Below are positions 32,755-39,729 of a stretch of 51,991 nt of DNA, one piece after another. The notes beneath the pieces are model-generated. The model saw only the letters and a program-made list of their open reading frames with translations. It had not been told where the DNA came from and searched no databases. Each line of letters opens with the position of its first letter. Position 1 is the stretch's first letter. The position numbers and the translations under genes are program-made. The stretch spans positions 1 through 51,991 of the forward strand of contig CAAEMZ010000001.1 in the NCBI GenBank assembly GCA_900757195.1, given 5' to 3'. This DNA comes from Lachnospiraceae bacterium. GTDB lineage: Bacteria > Bacillota > Clostridia > Lachnospirales > Lachnospiraceae.

Positions 32755-33101
32755 TCCGCATCGCTTTCCTTTAACAATGCCAGCTTTTTTGATAACTGGC
32801 GGAGACTTTTACCTATCTTATGATAGTCTGCCTTTTTTGCAGCAACTCTGGCAATAACAACAATGTCCAGGCCTTCTTTATAGAGTTCTTCGCTCAAACG
32901 ATAATTTTCGCGAATTAAACGTGCAAGATGATGTCTTACAATACTGTTCCCGACTTTCTTACTGACCGAAATCCCCAAACGATTTCTCTTCAGACCGTTT
33001 TCTAATTTATAGACAACCAGATACCGGTTGGAATAGGATGTCCCACCTTCATAAACGGCTCTAAACTGCTGATTTTTTTTCAATGACTCTGAAAATTTCA
33101 T
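32751..33101 (-). CDS. rnpA: Ribonuclease P protein component
   Basis: 116 residues from ATG 33101, where MKFSESLKKNQQFRAVY begins as in other RnpA; nine extra codons upstream are not used. The key block is NRLGISVSKKVGNSIVRHHL followed by ARLIRENYR. The usual RNR-type motif of the family reads RHH here. It binds the RNase P RNA (not in this window) and helps cleave the 5' leader of pre-tRNA. It follows rpmH by 36 bp and overlaps yidD. Confidence 0.95.
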   Translation of the reverse strand: MKFSESLKKNQQFRAVYEGGTSYSNRYLVVYKLENGLKRNRLGISVSKKVGNSIVRHHLARLIRENYRLSEELYKEGLDIVVIARVAAKKADYHKIGKSLRQLSKKLALLKESDAE

Positions 33102-33137
33102 ACATTTACCTAAAGAAAAAGGCCACATATCTGCGGC

Positions 33138-33272
33138 CTAAGCTGTCAATTTATTTCTACCTTTAGCTCTTCTTGCTGATAAAACTTTTCTGCCGTTAGC
33201 AGTACTCATTCTCTTTCTGAAGCCATGAACTTTGCTTCTCTGTCTTTTTTTAGGCTGGAATGTCATTTTCAT
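33138..33272 (-). CDS. rpmH: 50S ribosomal protein L34
   Basis: The minus strand from ATG 33272 to the TAG at 33138 encodes 44 residues: MKMTFQPKKRQRSKVHGFRK, then RMSTANGRKVLSARRAKGRN and KLTA. This is the full L34 sequence. AAGGAGG lies 9 bases before the ATG. It heads the rpmH-rnpA-yidD-yidC-jag group, with a near-consensus promoter 50 bases upstream. Confidence 0.98.
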   Translation of the reverse strand: MKMTFQPKKRQRSKVHGFRKRMSTANGRKVLSARRAKGRNKLTA

Positions 33273-33318
33273 ATCTAGCACCTCCTTTAAATAAAAATTA
33301 AGATAAAATATCTACTCT

Positions 33319-33347
33319 ATTATATTCATTTCCTCAATCTTCGTCAA
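33319..33347 (-). promoter_or_regulatory. Promoter of rpmH operon
   Basis: Minus strand TTGACG, 17 bases, TATAAT. The -10 is consensus and the -35 differs at one base. Confidence 0.8.
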
Positions 33348-33372
33348 GCAAAACATAAATTTTTTTTATTAT

Positions 33373-33622
33373 TGTGGATAACTTATTTATCAACACAATT
33401 ATCCCCACATTTACATAATTCTATCCACATATTGTGTATAACTTGTGGATAAGTGTTCATAACTACCCGCCCAAACCACTAAATATCGATAAATCCATGA
33501 AAAAATCCCTGTTGATAGTGTGGGTAAAACGGCTTTATTTTATTAACATTAACATAATAACTGTCGTGTAAAAACATCTTATGTTGACCAGCGGTCAAAA
33601 TCCATTCACATAGTTATCCACA
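33373..33622. other. oriC: Origin, left part: DnaA-box cluster upstream of dnaA
   Basis: Consensus DnaA boxes (TTATCCACA or its complement TGTGGATAA) occur at 33373-33381, 33444-33452 and 33614-33622. Near-matches are TTATCAACA 33387-33395, TTATCCCCA 33399-33407, CTATCCACA 33421-33429 and TGTGTATAA 33433-33441. Five or more sites in 80 bp is far beyond chance. The layout matches the incA/incB part of the bipartite Bacillus origin. The last box lies just upstream of the dnaA promoter and could mediate autoregulation. Confidence 0.92.
33584..33598. promoter_or_regulatory. Palindrome upstream of the dnaA promoter
   Basis: TTGACC-AGC-GGTCAA, a perfect 6-bp inverted repeat with a 3-base centre, 33 bases before the -35 of the dnaA promoter. 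It looks like a site for a dimeric regulator. Confidence 0.45.
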
Positions 33623-33631
33623 ATTTTGATG

Positions 33632-33660
33632 TTGATATCTCTCCATTTTTAGGATAAAAT
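33632..33660 (+). promoter_or_regulatory. Candidate dnaA promoter
   Basis: TTGATA, 17 bases, TAAAAT, 33 bases before the GTG start of dnaA, with a consensus DnaA box 9 bases upstream of the -35. Confidence 0.65.
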
Positions 33661-33693
33661 ATAGATGTGAATTTATGCTCAGGGGGAAATATT

Positions 33694-35046
33694 GTGTTAT
33701 CTTTAATAAAAGAAAAGTGGAATGATATTCTTGAACAAATGAAAATAGAGAACGACATCAGCGAAGTGGCTTTTACCACCTGGGTCAAATACTTCAAGCC
33801 GTATAAAGTTGAAGGAAATATGATTACCGTATCTATAGAGAAGAAAAATCTCGTCCTGGATACAAACTGGTTTTCCAAAAAATACCGGATGCCTTTAATT
33901 ATTACTATCGCTGAAGTACTTGAAACAGAATTTGATGTCCAGTTTGTCATTCCGGATACAACAGAAAAAATTAATATCAACGAAAGCAGTGCTGATTCAA
34001 ACGGTTCAGCACTTATTAACACGCACTTAAATCCAAGATATACATTTGATACCTTCGTTGTCGGTAAAAATAATGATATTGCTCACGCCACAGCGCTGGC
34101 AGTGGCCGAAGATCCGGGTATTTACGGGAACCCTCTCTTTATTTATGGAGGCGCCGGACTTGGTAAAACCCATTTGCTCCATTCGATTGCCCATTATGCT
34201 TTATCGAAATCGCCGGACTACCGTATTATATATGTAACTTCGGAAGAATTTACCAACGAACTTGTCCATTCGATTCAGCATAAACAGATTGAACGATTTA
34301 AAAATAAGTACCGGAATATTGATATGCTGCTGATTGACGATATCCAGTTCATTGTAAATAAGGAAAGTACTCAGGAAGAATTCTTCCATACGTTTACCAG
34401 CCTTTATGAATCAAAAAAACAGATTGTCATATCTTCCGATAAACCGCCGAAGGATATTAATGGTCTCGAAGACCGACTGATTACACGATTCAAAGCCGGA
34501 CTGACTGTCGATATTCAGCCGCCAAACTATGAAACCCGTATGGCGATTCTGAAAAAACGGGCCGAACTGGATAACATCGAAGTCGACGATGAATCTTTAA
34601 ACTATATCGCTACCAATATTAAATCCAGTATTCGTGAGCTGGAAGGCGCTTTAAAACAGATTTATAACTTTTCAAGACTCCGCAAACGCCAGATCAACTT
34701 TGAACTGACGAAGGAAGCTCTTGAAAATATCATCTCCCCGGAAGAGCGGCGGCCGGTGACCTGTGAACTGATTATAGATACCGTCGCTGAACACTTTCAT
34801 ATTTCACCTGAGGACGTAAAAAGTACGAAACGAAACAAGGAAATTGCCTACCCACGACAGATATGTATGTATCTCTGCCGAAAGATGACCGCAGATTCCC
34901 TGCAGGCTGTCGGTAATTCCCTTGGAAAAAAAGACCATACCACCATTATCCATGGAGAGAAAAAGATATCCGATGATTTAAAACATGATGATAATCTGAA
35001 AAATACCATTGACGTTTTAATAAAGAAGATAAACCCTCCAACCTGA
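33694..35046 (+). CDS. dnaA: Chromosomal replication initiator DnaA
   Basis: 450 residues from the GTG at 33694, chosen because AGGGGG lies 7 bases upstream and VLSLIKEKWNDILEQMKI is the normal N-terminus. Domain I covers residues 1-80, a short linker follows, then the AAA+ domain with Walker A GGAGLGKTHLLHSI and Walker B MLLIDDIQFI. The C-terminal domain IV ends with the DnaA-box-reading helix around GKKDHTTIIHGEKKI. It binds the boxes on both flanks of its own gene, opens the adjacent duplex and loads the helicase. The box-rich gaps on each side confirm that this is the origin. Confidence 0.98.
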   Translation: MLSLIKEKWNDILEQMKIENDISEVAFTTWVKYFKPYKVEGNMITVSIEKKNLVLDTNWFSKKYRMPLIITIAEVLETEFDVQFVIPDTTEKININESSADSNGSALINTHLNPRYTFDTFVVGKNNDIAHATALAVAEDPGIYGNPLFIYGGAGLGKTHLLHSIAHYALSKSPDYRIIYVTSEEFTNELVHSIQHKQIERFKNKYRNIDMLLIDDIQFIVNKESTQEEFFHTFTSLYESKKQIVISSDKPPKDINGLEDRLITRFKAGLTVDIQPPNYETRMAILKKRAELDNIEVDDESLNYIATNIKSSIRELEGALKQIYNFSRLRKRQINFELTKEALENIISPEERRPVTCELIIDTVAEHFHISPEDVKSTKRNKEIAYPRQICMYLCRKMTADSLQAVGNSLGKKDHTTIIHGEKKISDDLKHDDNLKNTIDVLIKKINPPT

Positions 35047-35047
35047 T

Positions 35048-35336
35048 TGTGGATAAACAGGTGATAAATTGTGGATGAACATGGTTTTACTGTGATTACA
35101 CAGGGGATAAAAAGTTTTCCGGCTTTTTTGACCGGATTTCGGATTTTAGTCCATGTGGATAATTTCAGAGTTATCCCTTGACTATCCATCCTGTTTTAAC
35201 AGAGTTATCCCACAGAAAAATCCAGTAATAATCAGGCTTAGAGTGGCATATCCACATATCCACAGCCCCTACTACTACAACTACTATAAAATTATTATTT
35301 ATATATTTATATGCGGCTGCCCGGAAGTTATTCACA
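35048..35336. other. oriC: Origin, right part: DnaA-box cluster between dnaA and dnaN
   Basis: DnaA boxes at 35048-35056 and 35154-35162 are consensus (TGTGGATAA). Near-matches are TGTGGATGA 35070-35078, TTATCCCAC 35205-35213, and two overlapping ATATCCACA sites at 35248-35256 and 35256-35264, plus TTATTCACA at 35328-35336. The overlapping pair directly precedes a C-rich step and the DnaA-trio tract, as in the unwinding side (incC) of the Bacillus origin. No gene lies in 35047-35372. Confidence 0.93.
35270..35312. other. DnaA-trio tract and AT-rich unwinding element
   Basis: After GCCCC come TACTACTACAACTACTATA, five consecutive trinucleotides that fit the DnaA-trio pattern (3'-GAT-5' on the bottom strand), then 25 bases of almost pure A/T. 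This is the expected site of first strand opening. Confidence 0.85.
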
Positions 35337-35372
35337 TAAAATCCGGAAGTCTGAGAAAGGTTGATTTTTAAC

Positions 35373-36482
35373 ATGAAAATTATTTGCAGTAAAGCAGAAC
35401 TCCTTCAGGGTGTAAATACGGTCTTAAAAGCGGTTCCTGCAAAAACGACGATGCCTATCCTTGAATGTATTCTCATTGATACTACGGACGGCCAGATTAA
35501 ATTAACAGCAAATGATATGGAACTCGGCATTGAGACAAAAATCAAAGGAGATATCCTTGACAAAGGAAAAATCGCTCTGGAAGCGAAACTTTTTTCGGAG
35601 ATCGTCCGAAAACTTCCGGACAGTGAAGTTTCCATTCAGACAGATGATTCCTATCGTGCGTTGATTAAATGCGAAAAAGCAAAGTTCAATATTGCAGGAA
35701 AATCCGGGGAAGATTTCTCTTATTTACCTGAAATCGAAAAAACACAGATGATTTCGTTATCCCAGTTTTCTCTGAAGGAAATTATACGGCAGACAATTTT
35801 CTCAATCGCAGATAATGAAAACAACCGTTTAATGACCGGGGAACTTTTTGAGATTAACGGCAATGAATTAAAAGTCGTATCCCTTGATGGTCACCGGATC
35901 TCCATTCGGAAGATTGAACTGAAAGAAACATACAATCCTGTCAAAGTGGTTGTACCGGGAAAAACGCTGAATGAAATCAGCAAAATTCTTACCGGAGGCA
36001 TCGAAGACAATGTCCGGATTTTTATTACCGGACGTCACATTATGTTTGAATTCGATGATACGGTCGTTGTTTCCCGTTTGATCGAAGGCGAGTATTTCCG
36101 GATTGAACAGATGCTTTCCAGCGATTATGAAACAAAAATCAGTATGAACAAAAAAGAACTTCAGAGCTGTATCGAACGTGCCTCTCTGCTGGTTAAAGAA
36201 GGGGATAAAAAACCGATCATCATGAACATTATGGATGAATCCATGGAATTGAAAATCAATTCTTTTATCGGTTCCATGAATGAGGATATTGATATTGTCA
36301 AAACAGGCAAGGATCTGATGATTGGCTTTAATCCGAAATTTATTCTGGATGCTTTACGTGTTATCGACGATGAAAACATTGATATTTACATGATTAATCC
36401 AAAAGCACCGTGTTTCATCAGAGATGAAGAACAGAAATATATTTATTTGATTCTTCCGGTTAACTTTAACCCGGGAGTATAG
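35373..36482 (+). CDS. dnaN: DNA polymerase III beta subunit (sliding clamp)
   Basis: 369 residues from ATG 35373, where MKIICSKAELLQGVNTVLKA begins; a TTG at 35361 is too close to the GAAAGG. Three clamp folds can be followed: the first with PAKTTMPILECILIDT and LTANDMELGI, the second with RLMTGELFEINGNELKVVSLDGHRI, and the third ending IRDEEQKYIYLILPVNF. Two copies form a ring that holds the polymerase on DNA. It is the first gene after oriC-right and probably shares transcripts with dnaA and the genes below. Confidence 0.97.
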   Translation: MKIICSKAELLQGVNTVLKAVPAKTTMPILECILIDTTDGQIKLTANDMELGIETKIKGDILDKGKIALEAKLFSEIVRKLPDSEVSIQTDDSYRALIKCEKAKFNIAGKSGEDFSYLPEIEKTQMISLSQFSLKEIIRQTIFSIADNENNRLMTGELFEINGNELKVVSLDGHRISIRKIELKETYNPVKVVVPGKTLNEISKILTGGIEDNVRIFITGRHIMFEFDDTVVVSRLIEGEYFRIEQMLSSDYETKISMNKKELQSCIERASLLVKEGDKKPIIMNIMDESMELKINSFIGSMNEDIDIVKTGKDLMIGFNPKFILDALRVIDDENIDIYMINPKAPCFIRDEEQKYIYLILPVNFNPGV

Positions 36483-36490
36483 GAGGACTT

Positions 36491-36700
36491 ATGGAAGTCA
36501 TTAAACTGAAAGACGATTATATCAAACTGGGTCAGGCACTGAAAGCCGCCGGATGCGTCGGTTCCGGTGTGGAATCCAAAATTGTTATCAAAGAAGGACA
36601 GGTTACAGTTAATGGTGAAGTGGAATACCAGAGAGGCAAAAAGCTCCATGATGGAGATGTGGTTACTTTCGATGGTGAAACCATTAAGATTGAGAAATAA
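36491..36700 (+). CDS. S4-domain RNA-binding protein (YaaA/RlbA type)
   Basis: 69 residues. YIKLGQALKAAGCVGSGVES, then KEGQVTVNGEVEYQRGKKLH form the S4 RNA-binding fold, and the end DGDVVTFDGETIKIEK is complete. The protein is conserved between dnaN and recF across Firmicutes, and is linked to ribosome assembly in Bacillus (YaaA). It starts 8 bp after dnaN with AGGAGG upstream and ends 3 bp before recF, so it belongs to the same transcript. Confidence 0.93.
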   Translation: MEVIKLKDDYIKLGQALKAAGCVGSGVESKIVIKEGQVTVNGEVEYQRGKKLHDGDVVTFDGETIKIEK

Positions 36701-36703
36701 ATT

Positions 36704-37810
36704 ATGATTATAAAATCTCTTGAATTACTCGATTATCGAAATTACCACCGGCTTCAAATGAATTTTGACCGGGGTACCAATATTCTCTATGGGGATAATG
36801 CCCAGGGGAAGACCAATATTCTGGAATCTATTTATGTCTGTGCGACGACGAAGTCCCACCGGGGAAGCCGGGACAGAGAGATGATCCGTTTCGATCAGGA
36901 AGAATCCCATATCCGGCTCTTTATTGAGAGGGATGCTATCGAACATAAAATAGACATTCACCTGAAACGGAATAAAACAAAGGGTGCGGCGATTGACGGA
37001 ATACCCATAAAAAAATCCAGTGAACTGATGGGGATGCTGAATGTGGTTTTCTTTTCACCGGAAGATCTGACGATCATCAAAAACGGTCCTGCAGAACGCC
37101 GTCACTTTATCGATATGGAGCTGTGCCAGCTGAACAGGGTCTACCTTCACGATATATCGAATTACAATAAAGTGGTCAGTCAGCGAAACAATCTTTTAAA
37201 ACAGTCCTGGTATCAGGAATCCCTTAAAAGTACCCTGGATGTATGGGATGAACAGCTCGTACGTTATGGTATTCGAGTCATTAAAGAGAGAGAGAAGTTT
37301 ATCCGTCAGTTGAATGAATTGATACGGCCGATTCATTCAAAGTTAAGCGGCGGCAAAGAAGTTCTGGAATTACGTTATGAGCCGGGAGTTACGGAAGAGG
37401 CGTTTGAAGAGACACTTTTCATGCGTCGTGAGAATGATTTAAAATTAAAGACGACATCTGTCGGACCCCATAGAGATGATATGGGATTTTATATTGACAA
37501 TATTAATGTTCGGAAATACGGTTCTCAGGGACAGCAGAGGACCGCGGCTTTATCATTAAAGCTGGCAGAAATTGATTTGGTCAAATTATTTATAAAAGAT
37601 ACACCGGTTTTATTATTGGACGATGTTTTGTCTGAACTGGACAGTTTCAGGCAAAACTATTTATTGGAAAGTATCAGCAGAATACAGACAGTGATTACCT
37701 GTACAGGTCTGGATGAATTTATCAATAATCGTTTTAATATAGACAAAGTTTTTAAAGTCAAAGATGGGTCAATTGAAAACCAGCAGCAGGAGGTTAAGAA
37801 TGAAAGATAA
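36704..37810 (+). CDS. recF: DNA replication and repair protein RecF
   Basis: 368 residues, SMC-like ATPase. It has MIIKSLELLDYRNYHRL at the start, Walker A GDNAQGKTNILESIY, the signature region KYGSQGQQRTAALSLKLAE, and Walker B PVLLLDDVLSELD. It binds gapped DNA and helps load RecA at stalled forks together with RecO and RecR. The 3' end overlaps gyrB by 11 bp, a coupling typical of this locus. Confidence 0.96.
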   Translation: MIIKSLELLDYRNYHRLQMNFDRGTNILYGDNAQGKTNILESIYVCATTKSHRGSRDREMIRFDQEESHIRLFIERDAIEHKIDIHLKRNKTKGAAIDGIPIKKSSELMGMLNVVFFSPEDLTIIKNGPAERRHFIDMELCQLNRVYLHDISNYNKVVSQRNNLLKQSWYQESLKSTLDVWDEQLVRYGIRVIKEREKFIRQLNELIRPIHSKLSGGKEVLELRYEPGVTEEAFEETLFMRRENDLKLKTTSVGPHRDDMGFYIDNINVRKYGSQGQQRTAALSLKLAEIDLVKLFIKDTPVLLLDDVLSELDSFRQNYLLESISRIQTVITCTGLDEFINNRFNIDKVFKVKDGSIENQQQEVKNER

Positions 37811-39710
37811 TTATGGTGCAGAACAAATTCAGATTTTAGAGGGGCTGGAAGCCGTTCGAAAAAGACCTGGGATGTACATCGGCAGCACTTCTTCGAAAGG
37901 CCTCCATCACCTTGTTTATGAAATTGTAGATAATGCGGTGGATGAGGCTTTGGCAGGATACTGCAGCGCAATCACAGTGACAATCAATAAAGATAACTCC
38001 GTTACCGTCATCGACAATGGCCGTGGTATTCCTGTAGATATCCAGGAGAAAGCCGGAAGACCGGCTGTTGAAGTTGTTTTTACGATTCTTCATGCCGGCG
38101 GAAAATTCGGCGGCGGCGGATATAAAGTATCCGGCGGTCTGCATGGTGTTGGAGCATCGGTCGTGAACGCCCTTTCGGAATGGCTTGAAGTCGTTGTTTA
38201 CAAAGATGGAAAGAAGTATAAACAGCGTTATGAACGCGGAAAAGTTATGAGTGACCTCTGTGTGATCGGCGAAACCGATAAAAAAGGAACAAAGGTAACG
38301 TTTAAACCGGACGCACAGATTTTTGAGGAAACGGTTTTTGATTTTGAAGTTTTAAAAGAACGTCTCAGAGAGACCGCTTTTTTAACCAAAGGTCTTAAAA
38401 TTATTTTAGTGGATGACCGTCCGGAGGAAGCGGTTGAACGGATTTTCCATTATGAAGGCGGTATCAAGGAATATGTGGAATATTTAAACCGTCCCCATGA
38501 TGTTTTATACCCGGATATTATTTACTGTGAAGGCATTAAAGACGATGTTTATGTCGAAGTGGCGATGCAGCACAATAATTCTTACACAGAAAGCTGCTAC
38601 AGCTTTGTCAATAATATTATTACGCCGGAGGGCGGAACCCATTTGATCGGATTTCGTAATGCCCTGACGAAAACGTTTAATGATTATGCGCGGAAGAATA
38701 AGCTTCTGAAGGATAATGAGCCAAATCTTTCCGGTGAAGATATCCGTGAAGGACTGACAACCATCATCAGCATTAAGATACCGGAGCCTCAGTTTGAAGG
38801 CCAGACAAAGCAGAAGCTCGGAAACAGTGAGGCGCGGGGCGCTGTAGACAGTATCGTGAGTGAACGTCTGATGGTATTTCTGGAACAGAATCCGTCCATC
38901 GGAAAGATGATCGCGGAAAAAGCAGTTTTGGCACAGCGTGCCAGAGACGCGGCCCGTAAGGCCAGAGACCTGACCCGGCGCAAAACGGCCCTTGAAACGA
39001 TGAGCCTTCCGGGAAAACTGGCAGACTGTTCGGATAAAAATCCGGAAAACTGTGAGATTTATATCGTCGAAGGTGATTCGGCCGGCGGTTCCGCAAAAAC
39101 AGCCCGGTCCCGGGCAACTCAGGCGATTCTGCCTCTGCGCGGTAAAATTTTAAATGTTGAGAAGTCGCGTCTGGACAAGATTCTTGTCAATAACGAAATT
39201 AAGGCCATGATTACTGCTTTTGGTACGGGTATCCATGAAGATTTTGATATCTCAAAGCTCCGGTACCATAAAATTATTATTATGACCGATGCCGACGTTG
39301 ACGGCGCACATATTGCAACTTTATTATTGACCTTCTTTTATCGGTTTATGCCGGATTTAATTAAAGATGGCTATGTTTATCTGGCACAGCCGCCGCTGTA
39401 TAAGGTGGAAAAGAATAAAAAAGTATGGTATGCCTACGATGATAATCAGTTAGATGATATTTTAACCGAAATCGGAAGGGATCAGGGAAACCGGATTCAG
39501 CGGTATAAAGGTCTTGGAGAAATGGACCCGGAACAGTTATGGGAAACAACCATGGACCCTGACCGGAGAATTCTTTTAAGAGTAACGATTGATGATGCGA
39601 AGATGGCTTATCTCAATGACACATTTAATACATTGATGGGAGATAAGGTTGAACCTCGCCGGGAATTTATTGAAACACATGCAAAGTATGTCCGTAATCT
39701 GGATATTTAG
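37800..39710 (+). CDS. gyrB: DNA gyrase subunit B
   Basis: 636 residues from ATG 37800 (AGGAGG 6 bases upstream); the longer frame back to 37764 is inside recF. The GHKL ATPase shows EIVDNAVDEALAGYC, VIDNGRGIPV and GGLHGVGASVVNALSEWLEV. The TOPRIM domain carries YIVEGDSAGGSAKTARSR and IIMTDADVDGAHI, and the C-terminal end has QRYKGLGEMDPEQLWETTMD. It supplies ATP-driven strand passage with GyrA. The length fits the Gram-positive form without the proteobacterial insert. Confidence 0.98.
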   Translation: MKDNYGAEQIQILEGLEAVRKRPGMYIGSTSSKGLHHLVYEIVDNAVDEALAGYCSAITVTINKDNSVTVIDNGRGIPVDIQEKAGRPAVEVVFTILHAGGKFGGGGYKVSGGLHGVGASVVNALSEWLEVVVYKDGKKYKQRYERGKVMSDLCVIGETDKKGTKVTFKPDAQIFEETVFDFEVLKERLRETAFLTKGLKIILVDDRPEEAVERIFHYEGGIKEYVEYLNRPHDVLYPDIIYCEGIKDDVYVEVAMQHNNSYTESCYSFVNNIITPEGGTHLIGFRNALTKTFNDYARKNKLLKDNEPNLSGEDIREGLTTIISIKIPEPQFEGQTKQKLGNSEARGAVDSIVSERLMVFLEQNPSIGKMIAEKAVLAQRARDAARKARDLTRRKTALETMSLPGKLADCSDKNPENCEIYIVEGDSAGGSAKTARSRATQAILPLRGKILNVEKSRLDKILVNNEIKAMITAFGTGIHEDFDISKLRYHKIIIMTDADVDGAHIATLLLTFFYRFMPDLIKDGYVYLAQPPLYKVEKNKKVWYAYDDNQLDDILTEIGRDQGNRIQRYKGLGEMDPEQLWETTMDPDRRILLRVTIDDAKMAYLNDTFNTLMGDKVEPRREFIETHAKYVRNLDI

Positions 39711-39729
39711 TAAATGGAGGAATTATTAG

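Noticed and set aside
35270..35290. ACT/TAC trinucleotide run as a microsatellite
   Set aside because: Its position right after DnaA boxes and before an A/T run fits a DnaA-trio tract better than a random repeat.
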